This document shows positions 17,832-29,039 of a stretch of 64,000 bases of DNA, piece by piece. Each line of letters opens with the position of its first letter. Positions within the stretch are counted from its first letter, which is position 1. Under the pieces are notes generated by a model. That model did no database searches, had not been told where the DNA came from, and saw nothing but the letters and a program-made list of their open reading frames with translations. The stretch is taken from positions 620,001 through 684,000 of the forward strand of contig NZ_JFYN01000001.1 in the NCBI RefSeq assembly GCF_000631985.1, written 5' to 3'. This DNA is from Pseudomonas sp. RIT288. GTDB taxonomy: Bacteria > Pseudomonadota > Gammaproteobacteria > Pseudomonadales > Pseudomonadaceae. The translations under genes were made by a program, and so were the position numbers.

Positions 17832-19132
17832 GCGCCCGCGGCTTCCACAGACAACGCTTTGATGGCTTGCGCACGCTGGGCAAAAAAGCTCCGCAGACGC
17901 TCTTCAGCGCTCGCCTGACTGCAGAATTTCTGCAGGTTGTGCACGGCATGCCCGGACATCCGCGCATAGCGTTCGACATCGTTTTTCGCCACCGCGTAGC
18001 TGTCGCGATACGCCGCGCACAGCGAGTCCCAATCGGTCATGTAGCGCAGGGTGCGGTAGGCGGCGCGTGGGTCGTGGGGCCAGGCCGTCAGCTCCTCGGT
18101 GGAAGCGACGATGAACGCGTTGTCGCTGTCGACGTAGTCGGCCATCGCCGTGTTCAACGGGGCAATCGCCGGTTTGCCACAGGACATGAACTCCATCAGC
18201 GGCAGGCACTGCCCTTCGCCATAGGAGCTGTTGACCACGTAGCTGGTGGCCTGCACCAGCGCCTCATAATCGGCGTCCGCCAGATAACCGTGGATCAGCA
18301 CGATCCGGCACTGGTAGGACTGGTTCTTGTACAGGTGATGCAGCATGTCGCTCAGGGCATTGGCGATGTCATGGTGCGTGAGCTTCAGCACCAGGGTCGC
18401 ATCGGCGACCTCACGGAACGTGGTGCAGAAGGCACTGATCATGTCCTGCCAGTTCTTGCGCCCGTCGTACGGGTTGAACACCGAGGTGTAGACCACGCCG
18501 TCCAGTTGCAACTGGCAGTCCTGCGGCGGCCCGGCAAACGACAGCGGCGTGCCTTCGCACAACCCCGGTGGACCGTACGCGCGCAGATCCACCGTGCGGC
18601 TGTCGAGCAACAGGCCGCGCAACTTCAACTGCACCGCTTCGACCACTGGCTGCTTGCGCAACTGCGCACCGCGTGCGGCGAAGCGATCCCACACTGGAGC
18701 GGGAATCGCGCAGATCGGATAGTCCGCGCCCATCACGTCGCAGACCGCGTTCACCGTGAAACTCGAATGGGTAATCGCCATGCCGCAGGCGTTCAACACC
18801 ACGCGCCAGTCGTGACGCGGTTCGCCGTGCCAGCTCTCGGTGGGGATGGTGCTGAACTCCCAGGCGAATACCGCAATGGTCGGGCAGGCGTAATGAATCG
18901 GCGTGCGATGCGGCGGCGAGAACGACAGAAACACGCACGCCTCGCCACGGCTCAGGCAATCGAAGTACAGGCGATCGACCAGCTCGTCCGGGTTGCTCAC
19001 TTCAATGACTTGCCCGAGGCGCTCCAGCACCGGGCGGAATTCCTTGAGGACAAAGTAGTAGCTGTATTCGGGCCGGCCGAGGTTCTGCTGGATATTGCTC
19101 TTGTTGGTTTCGGAATGAATGATGATCAGCAT
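17828..19132 (-). CDS. Glycosyltransferase of the antigen accessory operon (PA5456-like)
   Basis: 434 residues, GT-B fold, GT4-like. The N-terminus carries a GRPEYSYYFVLK block shared with the next gene upstream. The C-terminal donor site has NSSYGEGQCLPLMEFMSCGKP, the E-x7-E type pattern of retaining glycosyltransferases, and the linker between domains reads VYTSVFNPYDGRKNW. The ATG at 19130-19132 overlaps the end of the upstream glycosyltransferase gene by 7 bases. It probably adds sugars to the D-rhamnan or its cap. Donor and linkage cannot be read from sequence. Confidence 0.85.
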   Translation of the reverse strand: MLIIIHSETNKSNIQQNLGRPEYSYYFVLKEFRPVLERLGQVIEVSNPDELVDRLYFDCLSRGEACVFLSFSPPHRTPIHYACPTIAVFAWEFSTIPTESWHGEPRHDWRVVLNACGMAITHSSFTVNAVCDVMGADYPICAIPAPVWDRFAARGAQLRKQPVVEAVQLKLRGLLLDSRTVDLRAYGPPGLCEGTPLSFAGPPQDCQLQLDGVVYTSVFNPYDGRKNWQDMISAFCTTFREVADATLVLKLTHHDIANALSDMLHHLYKNQSYQCRIVLIHGYLADADYEALVQATSYVVNSSYGEGQCLPLMEFMSCGKPAIAPLNTAMADYVDSDNAFIVASTEELTAWPHDPRAAYRTLRYMTDWDSLCAAYRDSYAVAKNDVERYARMSGHAVHNLQKFCSQASAEERLRSFFAQRAQAIKALSVEAAGA

Positions 19133-20736
19133 GATGCTGCCCCCGCCGCGGCGATCAGCTGTGGCATTGCACTCGGCGTCAGCTGAAGAAATTGCGCCAG
19201 ACGCTGCTGTACCGGAGCAAAACTGCAGTACTCGCGCATGCGCTCATTGGCCGCCAGGGCCATGGCCTGATAGGCCGCCGGATCGCTCTTGGCCATGGCG
19301 TAGCTGTCCTCGTAGGCCTTTTTCAACGAGCCCCAGTCCGGGCGATGGCGCAGGGTGCGGTAGAGGATCCGCACATCATCCGGCCAGATGGTCGGCTCAC
19401 GGCTGGACTTGACGATGAAACCGACACGCTCGTCGATGTAGTCGTGCATCGCCGTATGGTCCGGCGCAATCACCGGACGCGCGCATGACATGAACTCCAT
19501 CAGCGGCAGGCACAGACCTTCGCAGCGGGACGCGTTGACGTAGAAACTGGCCGCACCGTAAAGCCTGGCGAACTCTTCGTCCTCCAGATAGCCGTGCATG
19601 ACCACCACCCGGCAAGCGAACGGTGACAGCTGCGACAACAAGGTGATCAGGTGCACGTAATAGGTCGCCAGATCGTTCTGCGTCATCTTCAGCACCAGCG
19701 TGGCATCTTCGACGTCGCGCATGGCCCAGCAGAAAGCCGTGATCAGGTGATGCCAGTTCTTGCGCCCGTCTTCAGGGTTGAACACGCTCACATACACCAC
19801 GCCGCTGACCTCGGTCTGCAGTGTGGCGCTGGTGTCTGGCAGGCAGGCCTGCGGATGCTCGACCACCGTCGGTGCTACGGCACTGACCGCCGGCGACAAT
19901 GGCTCAGGGGCTGGAGTACGCAACCGGAAGAGCTGGCGGCGCAGAGCGACCGGCAGCAAATCGCGAACGGCTTCGCGATACCACAGCAGCACGTTGTGCT
20001 TGAGCAGGAACAGCAGCCCGTGCTCGTTCGGCGTCGCGGCTGCCCGGTAACTTTCGCGCAGGTAGTGTTTGGTGATGAACGCACGTCGGCGCAGGGTCAG
20101 TGGCGGCAGTGGCGCGGCTTCAGGCTTGACCACGGCGTCGGGCTGCGGCTCCTGCACATCGGCTGCAGGTGCGATCAGACCATCGGCGGACAACCCGAGC
20201 GTGTGGCTATCGATAATGCAGCCCTTGATCTGCAACACCGCGCCCGGGTTCACCGCAGCAGGCGGGAATTGCCGGCGCACCCCGGCGAAGCCTTCCCACA
20301 AAGGCGTCGGCAACACCAGTACCGGGAAATCTTCGCCCATGGTTCGACGAATGGCCTGTGCCGTGTGGCTGGACAAGGTGATCGCCCGACCGTGACGGGC
20401 CAGGATCTGGCTCCAGTCGTGCCGGGCATCTTCTTCCTGAGGGTCGACCGGGATCGAGTCGTACTCCCACGCGATCACGCAGACCACGGGACATTGCAGA
20501 TCGGTCGGGGTTTTATGCGGCGGAGCGAACGAAAGGAAGAGACAATCCTGACCGGCCAGTTGCAACTGGCGGTACAGCGGGTCGACTTCCGCCGCCGACG
20601 ACACCACGTGCACTTGCCCAAGGCTTTCCAGCACAGGACGGTAAGCCTTGAGCACGAAGTAATAGCTGTATTCCGGACGCCCCAGGCTCTGGCTGATGGA
20701 GCGGTCGTTGACGTCCGAGTAAAGAATGAAATTCAT
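19126..20736 (-). CDS. Glycosyltransferase with an extra central insert (PA5455-like)
   Basis: 536 residues from the ATG at 20734-20736, chosen because the N-terminus then aligns with the downstream paralogue (both share GRPEYSYYFVLK after about 15 residues); an alternative ATG at 20760 adds 8 residues. The GT-B domains match the paralogue, including VYVSVFNPEDGRKNW and NASRCEGLCLPLMEFMSC. Between them lies about 100 extra residues, Pro/Ala-rich at the ends with a basic, hydrophobic centre (RRRAFITKHYLRESY, LLFLLKHNVLLWY). That insert may bring the enzyme to the membrane. It is the first gene of the minus-strand operon, divergent from rmd. Confidence 0.83.
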   Translation of the reverse strand: MNFILYSDVNDRSISQSLGRPEYSYYFVLKAYRPVLESLGQVHVVSSAAEVDPLYRQLQLAGQDCLFLSFAPPHKTPTDLQCPVVCVIAWEYDSIPVDPQEEDARHDWSQILARHGRAITLSSHTAQAIRRTMGEDFPVLVLPTPLWEGFAGVRRQFPPAAVNPGAVLQIKGCIIDSHTLGLSADGLIAPAADVQEPQPDAVVKPEAAPLPPLTLRRRAFITKHYLRESYRAAATPNEHGLLFLLKHNVLLWYREAVRDLLPVALRRQLFRLRTPAPEPLSPAVSAVAPTVVEHPQACLPDTSATLQTEVSGVVYVSVFNPEDGRKNWHHLITAFCWAMRDVEDATLVLKMTQNDLATYYVHLITLLSQLSPFACRVVVMHGYLEDEEFARLYGAASFYVNASRCEGLCLPLMEFMSCARPVIAPDHTAMHDYIDERVGFIVKSSREPTIWPDDVRILYRTLRHRPDWGSLKKAYEDSYAMAKSDPAAYQAMALAANERMREYCSFAPVQQRLAQFLQLTPSAMPQLIAAAGAASC

Positions 20737-21164
20737 GGCATCCCACGGTGAAACCACCATCCCGGCAGTTTCACGCTATGACGGCCAAGCGCTGGAGCGA
20801 GTCGGGATCACCGCTGCTCGTCCTTCGTCCTGGAGCTCGTCTTCGTTCTTGTTTTTAGTGGCTGGTTTCACCCTGTTGCGCAACAACCCCGGCGAACCTG
20901 GGGAGATGGCGACGAGGGCCATTCTAAACACATCCGTCGCGAATCCGGGAACCGCCCGACGAGAATAAATCGGGCTACGCTGACGAGAACTGACCGGTCA
21001 CGGTTTGCGCTGTTGAAATTGCTGCGCATTTGGCACAGATTGGTAACAAACAACTACAACAACGACTTCGCCTGCCGTCATGTCGGCCTTTTCATCCGGC
21101 CTGACAGACTTCTCCTCAAAGCCTGTGGGAAAGTGGCGAAAGTTAAAGACCAAGGGGTCGCTGT
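20737..21164. other. 428-bp divergent intergenic region between the two polysaccharide operons
   Basis: No convincing gene was found. It must hold the promoters for the minus-strand glycosyltransferase operon and the plus-strand rmd operon, but no clear pair of -35/-10 elements stands out. A TGGCAC at about 21030 lacks the matching -12 GC of a sigma-54 promoter. A weak GGGA before the glycosyltransferase ATG and AAGGGG before rmd are the only translation signals seen. Confidence 0.5.
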
Positions 21165-23044
<1,880 letters not shown>

Positions 23045-23047
23045 GTC

Positions 23048-24490
23048 ATGCTGATCCCCGTGATTCTGTCCGGCGGTGCCGGTACTCGTCTGTGGCCGGT
23101 GTCCCGCGAGGGCCATCCCAAACCGTTCATGACCCTGCCCGACGGCCAGTCGCTGCTGGGCAAGACCTATCAGCGTGCCGCCGCATTGCTGGACGGCTGG
23201 GGTGACATCGTCACGGTGACCAACCGCGAGTACTACTTCCAGAGCAAGGATCACTTTTGCGCCGCCCATGTATCGCGCCATCGCGGGCACTTCCTGCTGG
23301 AGCCGATTGGGCGCAACACCGCCCCGGCGATTGCCGCCGCCGCCCTGTCGCTGCAGGCGCTGCACGGTGACGACGCGATCATGGTGGTGATGCCCGCCGA
23401 CCATTTGATCGTTAATCAGCAAGCCCTCAAGAGCGCAGTCGAACACGCGGTCAACCTGGCGAAGGACGGTTATCTGGTGACCTTCGGCGTGCTGCCGACC
23501 GCCCCGGAAACCGGCTTCGGCTACATCGAGACCGGCGCACCGCTGGACGCCAAAGGCGCAGCGAAAGTGCAGCGTTTCGTGGAAAAGCCTGACGTGCAAA
23601 CCGCCACCCATTACCTGGAAAGCGGCAACTTCCTGTGGAACTCGGGCATGTTCTGCTTCACCACCGCGACCCTGATCAACGAACTGCAATTGCACGCGCC
23701 AGAGCTGCTGGAACAAACCCGCGCCTGCATGGACGCCAGTGCCGCGGTGGAAACCGTCGGCTGCCTGCAACAGGAACTGTCGCCGACACTGTTCGCTGAG
23801 ATCACCGACATCTCCATCGATTACGCGCTGATGGAACGCTCAGACAAAGTCGTGGTGGTGCCCGCCGGTTTCGACTGGAGCGACATCGGTTCATGGGGCG
23901 CCGTGGCAGCGCTGGTACCGGCCGATGCCGACAACAATCGCGCCAGCGGCGAAGCGGTCTTCATCGATAGCCACCACAACTTCGTGCAGAGCGAAGGCCG
24001 ACTGGTGGCAGCCGTGGGTGTGGATAACCTGATCATCGTCGACACCGCCGACGCGGTACTCGTGGCCCATGCCGATCGCGCCCAGGATGTGCGACGCGTC
24101 GCCAAGCAGCTCAAGGACAAATCCCACGAAGCCTACCGCCTGCATCGCACGGTCAGCCGTCCGTGGGGCACCTACACCGTGCTCGAGGAAGGCCCGCGCT
24201 TCAAGATCAAGCGCATCGTGGTCAAACCTGGCGGCAAGCTGTCGCTGCAGATGCACCATCACCGCAACGAACACTGGGTGGTGGTCGAAGGCATGGCCAA
24301 GGTCACCAACAACGGCAGCGGCACCCATCTGGTGGCCAAGAACGAATCGACGTTCATTGCCGCCGGCCACCGGCATCGCCTGGAAAACCCCGGCGTGATC
24401 GACCTGGTGATCATCGAAGTGCAAAGCGGCGAATACCTGGGCGAAGACGATATCGTGCGTTTCGAAGACCAATACGGCAGGACGGTTTGA
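23048..24490 (+). CDS. wbpW: Mannose-1-phosphate guanylyltransferase / mannose-6-phosphate isomerase
   Basis: Bifunctional 480-residue enzyme of the AlgA/ManC/WbpW family that supplies GDP-mannose. The N-terminal nucleotidyltransferase motif is LSGGAGTRLWPVSREGHPKP. A C-terminal cupin-type isomerase domain contains the metal-ligand segment SLQMHHHRNEHWVVVEG. It starts 3 bases after gmd and its TGA shares a base with the next ATG. AlgA paralogues in alginate or psl loci are similar; the name wbpW is assigned from operon position. Confidence 0.92.
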   Translation: MLIPVILSGGAGTRLWPVSREGHPKPFMTLPDGQSLLGKTYQRAAALLDGWGDIVTVTNREYYFQSKDHFCAAHVSRHRGHFLLEPIGRNTAPAIAAAALSLQALHGDDAIMVVMPADHLIVNQQALKSAVEHAVNLAKDGYLVTFGVLPTAPETGFGYIETGAPLDAKGAAKVQRFVEKPDVQTATHYLESGNFLWNSGMFCFTTATLINELQLHAPELLEQTRACMDASAAVETVGCLQQELSPTLFAEITDISIDYALMERSDKVVVVPAGFDWSDIGSWGAVAALVPADADNNRASGEAVFIDSHHNFVQSEGRLVAAVGVDNLIIVDTADAVLVAHADRAQDVRRVAKQLKDKSHEAYRLHRTVSRPWGTYTVLEEGPRFKIKRIVVKPGGKLSLQMHHHRNEHWVVVEGMAKVTNNGSGTHLVAKNESTFIAAGHRHRLENPGVIDLVIIEVQSGEYLGEDDIVRFEDQYGRTV

Positions 24491-25287
24491 TGCTGCTTTC
24501 CCTGTATCGCTCGCTGCGCAGCTACCGCGGATTCATCCTCGGCAGCGTCAAGCGGGAGTTTCAGGCGCGTTATCGCAATTCGCTGTTCGGCGCGCTGTGG
24601 ACCGTGCTCAACCCGTTGTCGATGATCGTCGTGTACACGGTGATCTTTTCCCAGATCATGCGCGCGCGCCTGCCGGGGGTCGATGACGGTCTGGCCTACA
24701 GCGTGTACCTGTGCGCCGGCCTGCTGACCTGGGGACTGTTCGCGGAAATCACCTCGCGCAGCCAGAGCATGTTTCTGGAAAACGCCAATCTGCTGAAGAA
24801 AATCAGCTTCCCGCGGATCTGCCTGCCGGTGATTGCGCTGCTCAACGCCGGGATCAACTTCGCGATCATCCTGGCGCTGTTCTTCGGTTTTCTGCTGATC
24901 AGCGGACGCCTGCCCGGCATGGCCTTGCTGGCACTGATTCCGCTGTTGCTGGTGCAAGTGATCTTCGCCGCCGGGCTGGGAATGATCCTCGGCATTCTCA
25001 ACGTGTTCTTCCGCGATGTCGGGCAGATGTTCGGCATCTGCCTGCAGTTCTGGTTCTGGCTGACACCGATCGTTTACCCGCTGTCGATCCTGCCGCCGGG
25101 CATCCAGCACCTGATCAGCCTCAACCCGATGACGGCGCTGATGACCAGTTACCAGAACGTGTTCCTCTACAACCAGTGGCCGAACTGGCCGTCGCTGCTG
25201 CCGTTGCTGATCCTCGGCCTGCTGTTCTGCGCCATGGCCCTGCGCCTGTTTCGGCAACGTGTCGGCGAAATGGTGGATGAACTCTGA
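24490..25287 (+). CDS. wzm: Polysaccharide ABC exporter, membrane subunit
   Basis: 265-residue permease with about six membrane helices, ABC-2 family. The early segment VKREFQARYRNSLFGALWTVLNPL is the amphipathic and first-helix region typical of Wzm/KpsM proteins. With Wzt it moves undecaprenyl-linked D-rhamnan across the inner membrane. The start is the ATG at 24490-24492, sharing one base with the wbpW stop (TGATG); a longer upstream frame runs antiparallel in meaning to wbpW and is rejected. Its last base is the first base of the wzt ATG. Confidence 0.92.
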   Translation: MLLSLYRSLRSYRGFILGSVKREFQARYRNSLFGALWTVLNPLSMIVVYTVIFSQIMRARLPGVDDGLAYSVYLCAGLLTWGLFAEITSRSQSMFLENANLLKKISFPRICLPVIALLNAGINFAIILALFFGFLLISGRLPGMALLALIPLLLVQVIFAAGLGMILGILNVFFRDVGQMFGICLQFWFWLTPIVYPLSILPPGIQHLISLNPMTALMTSYQNVFLYNQWPNWPSLLPLLILGLLFCAMALRLFRQRVGEMVDEL

Positions 25288-26552
25288 TGGGGCATATACG
25301 CGTCAGTGGCCTGGGCAAGGCCTACAAACAATACCCCAATCGCTGGAGTCGGCTATTCGAGTGGCTGGTGCCGTTTTCCGGCACCCGGCACCATTTGCAC
25401 TGGGTTCTGCAGGACATCGATTTCGAGATTCAGCCCGGCGAAGCGGTCGGTATCGTCGGGGTCAACGGCGCGGGCAAAAGCACGCTGCTGAAGATGATCA
25501 CCGGCACCACGCAACCCAGCTGCGGGCAGATTCAACTGCAAGGCCGCGTCGCCGCCCTGCTGGAACTGGGCATGGGTTTCCACCCGGACTTCACCGGCCG
25601 CCAGAACGCGTTCATGGCCGGCCAGTTGCTGGGCATGCAGGTCGAAGAGATCGAAGCGCTGATGCCGCAAATCGAGAGCTTTGCCGAAATCGGCGAAGCC
25701 ATCGATCACCCGGTGCGTACCTACTCCAGCGGCATGCAGATGCGCCTGGCCTTCAGCGTCGCCACCGCCCGACGTCCGGACATCCTGATCGTCGATGAAG
25801 CACTGTCGGTGGGCGACGCCTACTTCCAGCACAAAAGCTTCGAGCGCATTCGCAACTTCCGCAAGGCCGGCACCACGCTGCTGATCGTGTCCCACGACCG
25901 CTCGGCGATTCAGTCGATCTGCGACACTGCGATCTTGCTGGAGAACGGCCGCCTGGCCATGCGCGGCAAACCCGAAGAGGTCATGGACTACTACAACGCC
26001 ATGCTTGCCCAGCGCGAAGGCCAGATCGTGCGCCAGGAAATGCTCGCCAATGGTCAGGTACAGACCATTTCCGGGACCGGTGAAGCGGGGATTGTCAGCG
26101 TGCGCCTGCTCGACGCTCAGGGGCGCAGTCTGGACGTGGCGGAAGTCGGCCAGCCGGTGGTGCTGGAAGTGCAGACCGCAGTGCGCGAGGACATCGAACG
26201 GCTGGTGCTGGGCTTTCTGATCAAGGATCGCCTCGGCCAGGCGATCTACGGCATCAATACCCATCGCCAGGATCAGGCGATCAGCGACCTGAGCGCGGGT
26301 GAACAGGTGACGTTCCGCTTCGCCTTCGACATGCGCCTGGGCAAGGGCAGCTATTCGGTGGCGCTGAGCCTGTCGCGCCTGGATTCGCACCTGGATCGCA
26401 ACTTCGAATGGCGCGATTACGGTCTGGTCTTCCACGTCATCAACAACCGTCAGGAAGACTTCGTCGGCTGCTCGTGGCTACAGGCCCGAACCGAGATCAG
26501 CCGCTCCAGTGAAAATACTGCGCAGCAGCCGGACAGGGAGATCTCGCGATGA
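25287..26552 (+). CDS. wzt: Polysaccharide ABC exporter, ATP-binding subunit with C-terminal sugar-binding domain
   Basis: 421 residues. The nucleotide-binding domain has Walker A GVNGAGKSTLLK, the signature region YSSGMQMRLAFSVA and Walker B ILIVDEALSVGD. After about residue 265 comes a beta-rich extension of some 150 residues, the Wzt-C type domain that in characterised exporters recognises the capped non-reducing end of the chain. An export system with such a domain usually requires a terminal modification, which fits the methyltransferases in the neighbouring operon. The start overlaps wzm by one base and the end overlaps wbpX by 4. Confidence 0.92.
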   Translation: MGHIRVSGLGKAYKQYPNRWSRLFEWLVPFSGTRHHLHWVLQDIDFEIQPGEAVGIVGVNGAGKSTLLKMITGTTQPSCGQIQLQGRVAALLELGMGFHPDFTGRQNAFMAGQLLGMQVEEIEALMPQIESFAEIGEAIDHPVRTYSSGMQMRLAFSVATARRPDILIVDEALSVGDAYFQHKSFERIRNFRKAGTTLLIVSHDRSAIQSICDTAILLENGRLAMRGKPEEVMDYYNAMLAQREGQIVRQEMLANGQVQTISGTGEAGIVSVRLLDAQGRSLDVAEVGQPVVLEVQTAVREDIERLVLGFLIKDRLGQAIYGINTHRQDQAISDLSAGEQVTFRFAFDMRLGKGSYSVALSLSRLDSHLDRNFEWRDYGLVFHVINNRQEDFVGCSWLQARTEISRSSENTAQQPDREISR

Positions 26553-27925
26553 CACGGCTGTTGATGGAGTGCACCTACGTTTTCGAACACCCGTCCGCCA
26601 ACTCGGGCATTCAACGGGTAGTGCGCAACGTCATTCAACAGTTACCCGACACCAACGGCGAGCGCGAATGCATTCCGGTGGTGATGCTCGACGGTGCCCT
26701 GTATCAGGTGAAAAGCCTGGCCCCGATCAAAACCCCGACAATCAATCTGACCAGCCTGCGGGTGAAGCTGGAACAGTGGGCCAACGGTTTCTGGCTGCGC
26801 CATCGCGCTCTGGAACGACGCCGGCCTTTCAGCCAGTCGCATTTCGCCCGGCGGGTGTTGTACGTGCTCTGCCGGCTCACCGCGTTCGCCTGTTTCAGCC
26901 TGCCGATGCGCGTGCTCGGGCGCCTGCTCAAGGGCAAACCGATTCCGGAGCGTTGCGTGCCGCTGCAACATCAGGCCGGCGATCAACTGGTATTGCTCGA
27001 CTCGTCCTGGCACGCCAACTTTTTCCCCTTGGCCGAACAACTCAAACGCGATGGCGTCGGTATCGTTTCGGTGATCTACGACCTGATCCCGCTGACCCAT
27101 CCACAGTTTTGCGACGCAGGTCTGGTCAAGGTGTTCAACGACTGGTTCGACTGGATCGCGCGCACGGCTGACGGCTATGTCGCGATCTCGACCACCATCC
27201 GCGATCAGGTGCGCCAGGAGATGTTGCGCCGGATCGGCACGCAACAGGTGCAGCAGCGCTGGTTCGATTATTTCCACCTCGGTTCCGAACTGGACCTGAC
27301 CGACGCCGCAGCGGAGGTTGATCGCAACCTGCTGAACCTGTTCAAGACCCCGGAGCCGGTATTCCTGATGGTCAGCACCATCGAGCCGCGCAAGAACCAC
27401 GCCTACCTGCTCGATGCCTTCGAACAGGCCTGGGCGGCTGGCTCCACGGCGCGCTTGTGCATCGCCGGGAAAATCGGCTGGAAGTGCGAGGCGCTGATCG
27501 AGCGGATTCGCCAGCATCCACAACTGAACCGTCGCCTGTTCATGTTCAACTCGCTGTCGGACAAAAGCCTTGAGCACGCCTACTCCCACGCCACGGCGCT
27601 GGTGTTCCCGTCGCATGTCGAAGGGTTCGGCCTGCCCTTGGTGGAAGCCATGCAACGCGGGCTGCCGGCGATGGCCAGCGACATCCCGGTGTTCCGCGAA
27701 ATCGGCGGCGATTACATGGCGTATTTCGATCTGCACAACCCGCAGAGCCTTACCGACCTGGTGCTCGGAATGGAGCGTTCGGGGGAATTTCCGGCGCCCA
27801 TGAGCCTGGATCAATGGCGCTGGCTGAGCTGGCGCGAGGCAAGCGCGCAACTGGTGCAGCGCATCGAGCGCAACCTGAACCATCCACTGCCCGCGTCCGA
27901 AGGCCAGCATGCGCATTGCTCTTAA
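26549..27925 (+). CDS. wbpX: A-band rhamnosyltransferase WbpX-like
   Basis: 458-residue GT4-type glycosyltransferase. The donor domain contains STIEPRKNHAYLLDAFEQAW and FPSHVEGFGLPLVEAM, the usual nucleotide and E-x7-E motifs. In P. aeruginosa, WbpX, WbpY and WbpZ assemble the D-rhamnose repeat of the common antigen; this gene holds the WbpX position and has a matching length. Which linkage each enzyme makes cannot be read here. The gene overlaps wzt by 4 bases and wbpY by 17. Confidence 0.85.
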   Translation: MTRLLMECTYVFEHPSANSGIQRVVRNVIQQLPDTNGERECIPVVMLDGALYQVKSLAPIKTPTINLTSLRVKLEQWANGFWLRHRALERRRPFSQSHFARRVLYVLCRLTAFACFSLPMRVLGRLLKGKPIPERCVPLQHQAGDQLVLLDSSWHANFFPLAEQLKRDGVGIVSVIYDLIPLTHPQFCDAGLVKVFNDWFDWIARTADGYVAISTTIRDQVRQEMLRRIGTQQVQQRWFDYFHLGSELDLTDAAAEVDRNLLNLFKTPEPVFLMVSTIEPRKNHAYLLDAFEQAWAAGSTARLCIAGKIGWKCEALIERIRQHPQLNRRLFMFNSLSDKSLEHAYSHATALVFPSHVEGFGLPLVEAMQRGLPAMASDIPVFREIGGDYMAYFDLHNPQSLTDLVLGMERSGEFPAPMSLDQWRWLSWREASAQLVQRIERNLNHPLPASEGQHAHCS

Positions 27926-29039
27926 CGCGCGGATTCTTCAGGCGCCACGCACCGGCATCGGCCATTACGTCGCCGAACTGGTCCGCGCCTTGCGCGACAC
28001 AACCGATGTCGAAGTGGCGCTGTTCCACGGCTGGGGCTGGAGTTCAGCCTTGCCGGAGGCGGCCATGCCCGGCTACTCGCGCCTGACGCCACTGCTGCGG
28101 CAGATCCCCGGGGCCTATCAGGCGCGGCGCTGGCTGGAGCAGAAACGTTTCGATCAGGGCCGCGCACAAGGCATCGATCTGTATCACGAGCCGAGCCTGT
28201 GGCCGCTGGCCTTCGACGGCCCGACCGTGATCACCCTGCACGACCTGACCCACCTGCACTTTCCTGACACCCAACCAGCGGCGCGTCTCAAGGAAATCGA
28301 ACGGCGCCTGGCTGCTGGCGTGCAACAGGCGCAGCGGATCATCACCGACTCGCAGGCGATTGCCGACGAGGCCCAAGCCTGGTTCGGTCTGCCGGCCGAA
28401 CGCTTTGTGGTGGCGCCACTGGGTGTGGCCGAACGCTTCCACCCACGGCAACCCGACGCCATCGAAGCGGTGCTCAAGGCGCATGCCGTCGCCGCGCGCG
28501 AATACTTCCTGTGTGTCGGTACTCTGGAGCCGCGCAAGAATCTGAGTCTGGCGCTGCGTGCCCACGCCCTGCTACCGGAGGCCGTGCGCCAGCGTTTTCC
28601 GCTGCTGATCGTCGGCATGGCCGGTTGGCAGCAGGCCCAGTTCAGCGATGAACTGCGCCAGGCCCTGGCCTCAGGGCACGTTTGCCTGCTCGGCTATCTG
28701 CCGGATGAACAGGTCGCACAACTGCTGGCCGGCGCCCGTGCGCTGGTGTTTCCGTCGCGGTATGAAGGCTTCGGTTTACCGGTACTGGAAGCCATGGCCA
28801 GTGGCACCCCGGTGATCCTCACCCGTTCTTCAGCCATGCCGGAAGTCGCCGGCGCGGCAGGCAACTATATTGAACCTGACGATGCACACGGCTTGCGCGA
28901 TGCGCTGAACCGCCTGATCGACGATCAAGCGCATTGGCAGGCCTGCCGAGAAGCCGGATTGCACCGGACGCGGCTTTTTTCCTGGGAACGTTGCGCACAG
29001 GCCACCGCCGGTGCCTACCGCCAGGCCATGGGAGGCTGA
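27909..29039 (+). CDS. wbpY: A-band rhamnosyltransferase WbpY-like
   Basis: 376 residues, GT4 family. The N-terminus MRIALNARILQAPRTGIGHY is typical of GT4 enzymes that act on mannose or rhamnose chains. Donor-site motifs GTLEPRKNLSLALRAHALL and FPSRYEGFGLPVLEAMASG are intact. The ATG at 27909 lies 17 bases inside wbpX, so translation is probably coupled. The stop is immediately followed by the wbpZ ATG. Confidence 0.86.
   Translation: MRIALNARILQAPRTGIGHYVAELVRALRDTTDVEVALFHGWGWSSALPEAAMPGYSRLTPLLRQIPGAYQARRWLEQKRFDQGRAQGIDLYHEPSLWPLAFDGPTVITLHDLTHLHFPDTQPAARLKEIERRLAAGVQQAQRIITDSQAIADEAQAWFGLPAERFVVAPLGVAERFHPRQPDAIEAVLKAHAVAAREYFLCVGTLEPRKNLSLALRAHALLPEAVRQRFPLLIVGMAGWQQAQFSDELRQALASGHVCLLGYLPDEQVAQLLAGARALVFPSRYEGFGLPVLEAMASGTPVILTRSSAMPEVAGAAGNYIEPDDAHGLRDALNRLIDDQAHWQACREAGLHRTRLFSWERCAQATAGAYRQAMGG

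Noticed and set aside
21020..21050. Sigma-54-like promoter before rmd (TGGCAC)
   Set aside because: The required GC of the -12 element is not at the right distance (GG plus ten bases leads to TA).
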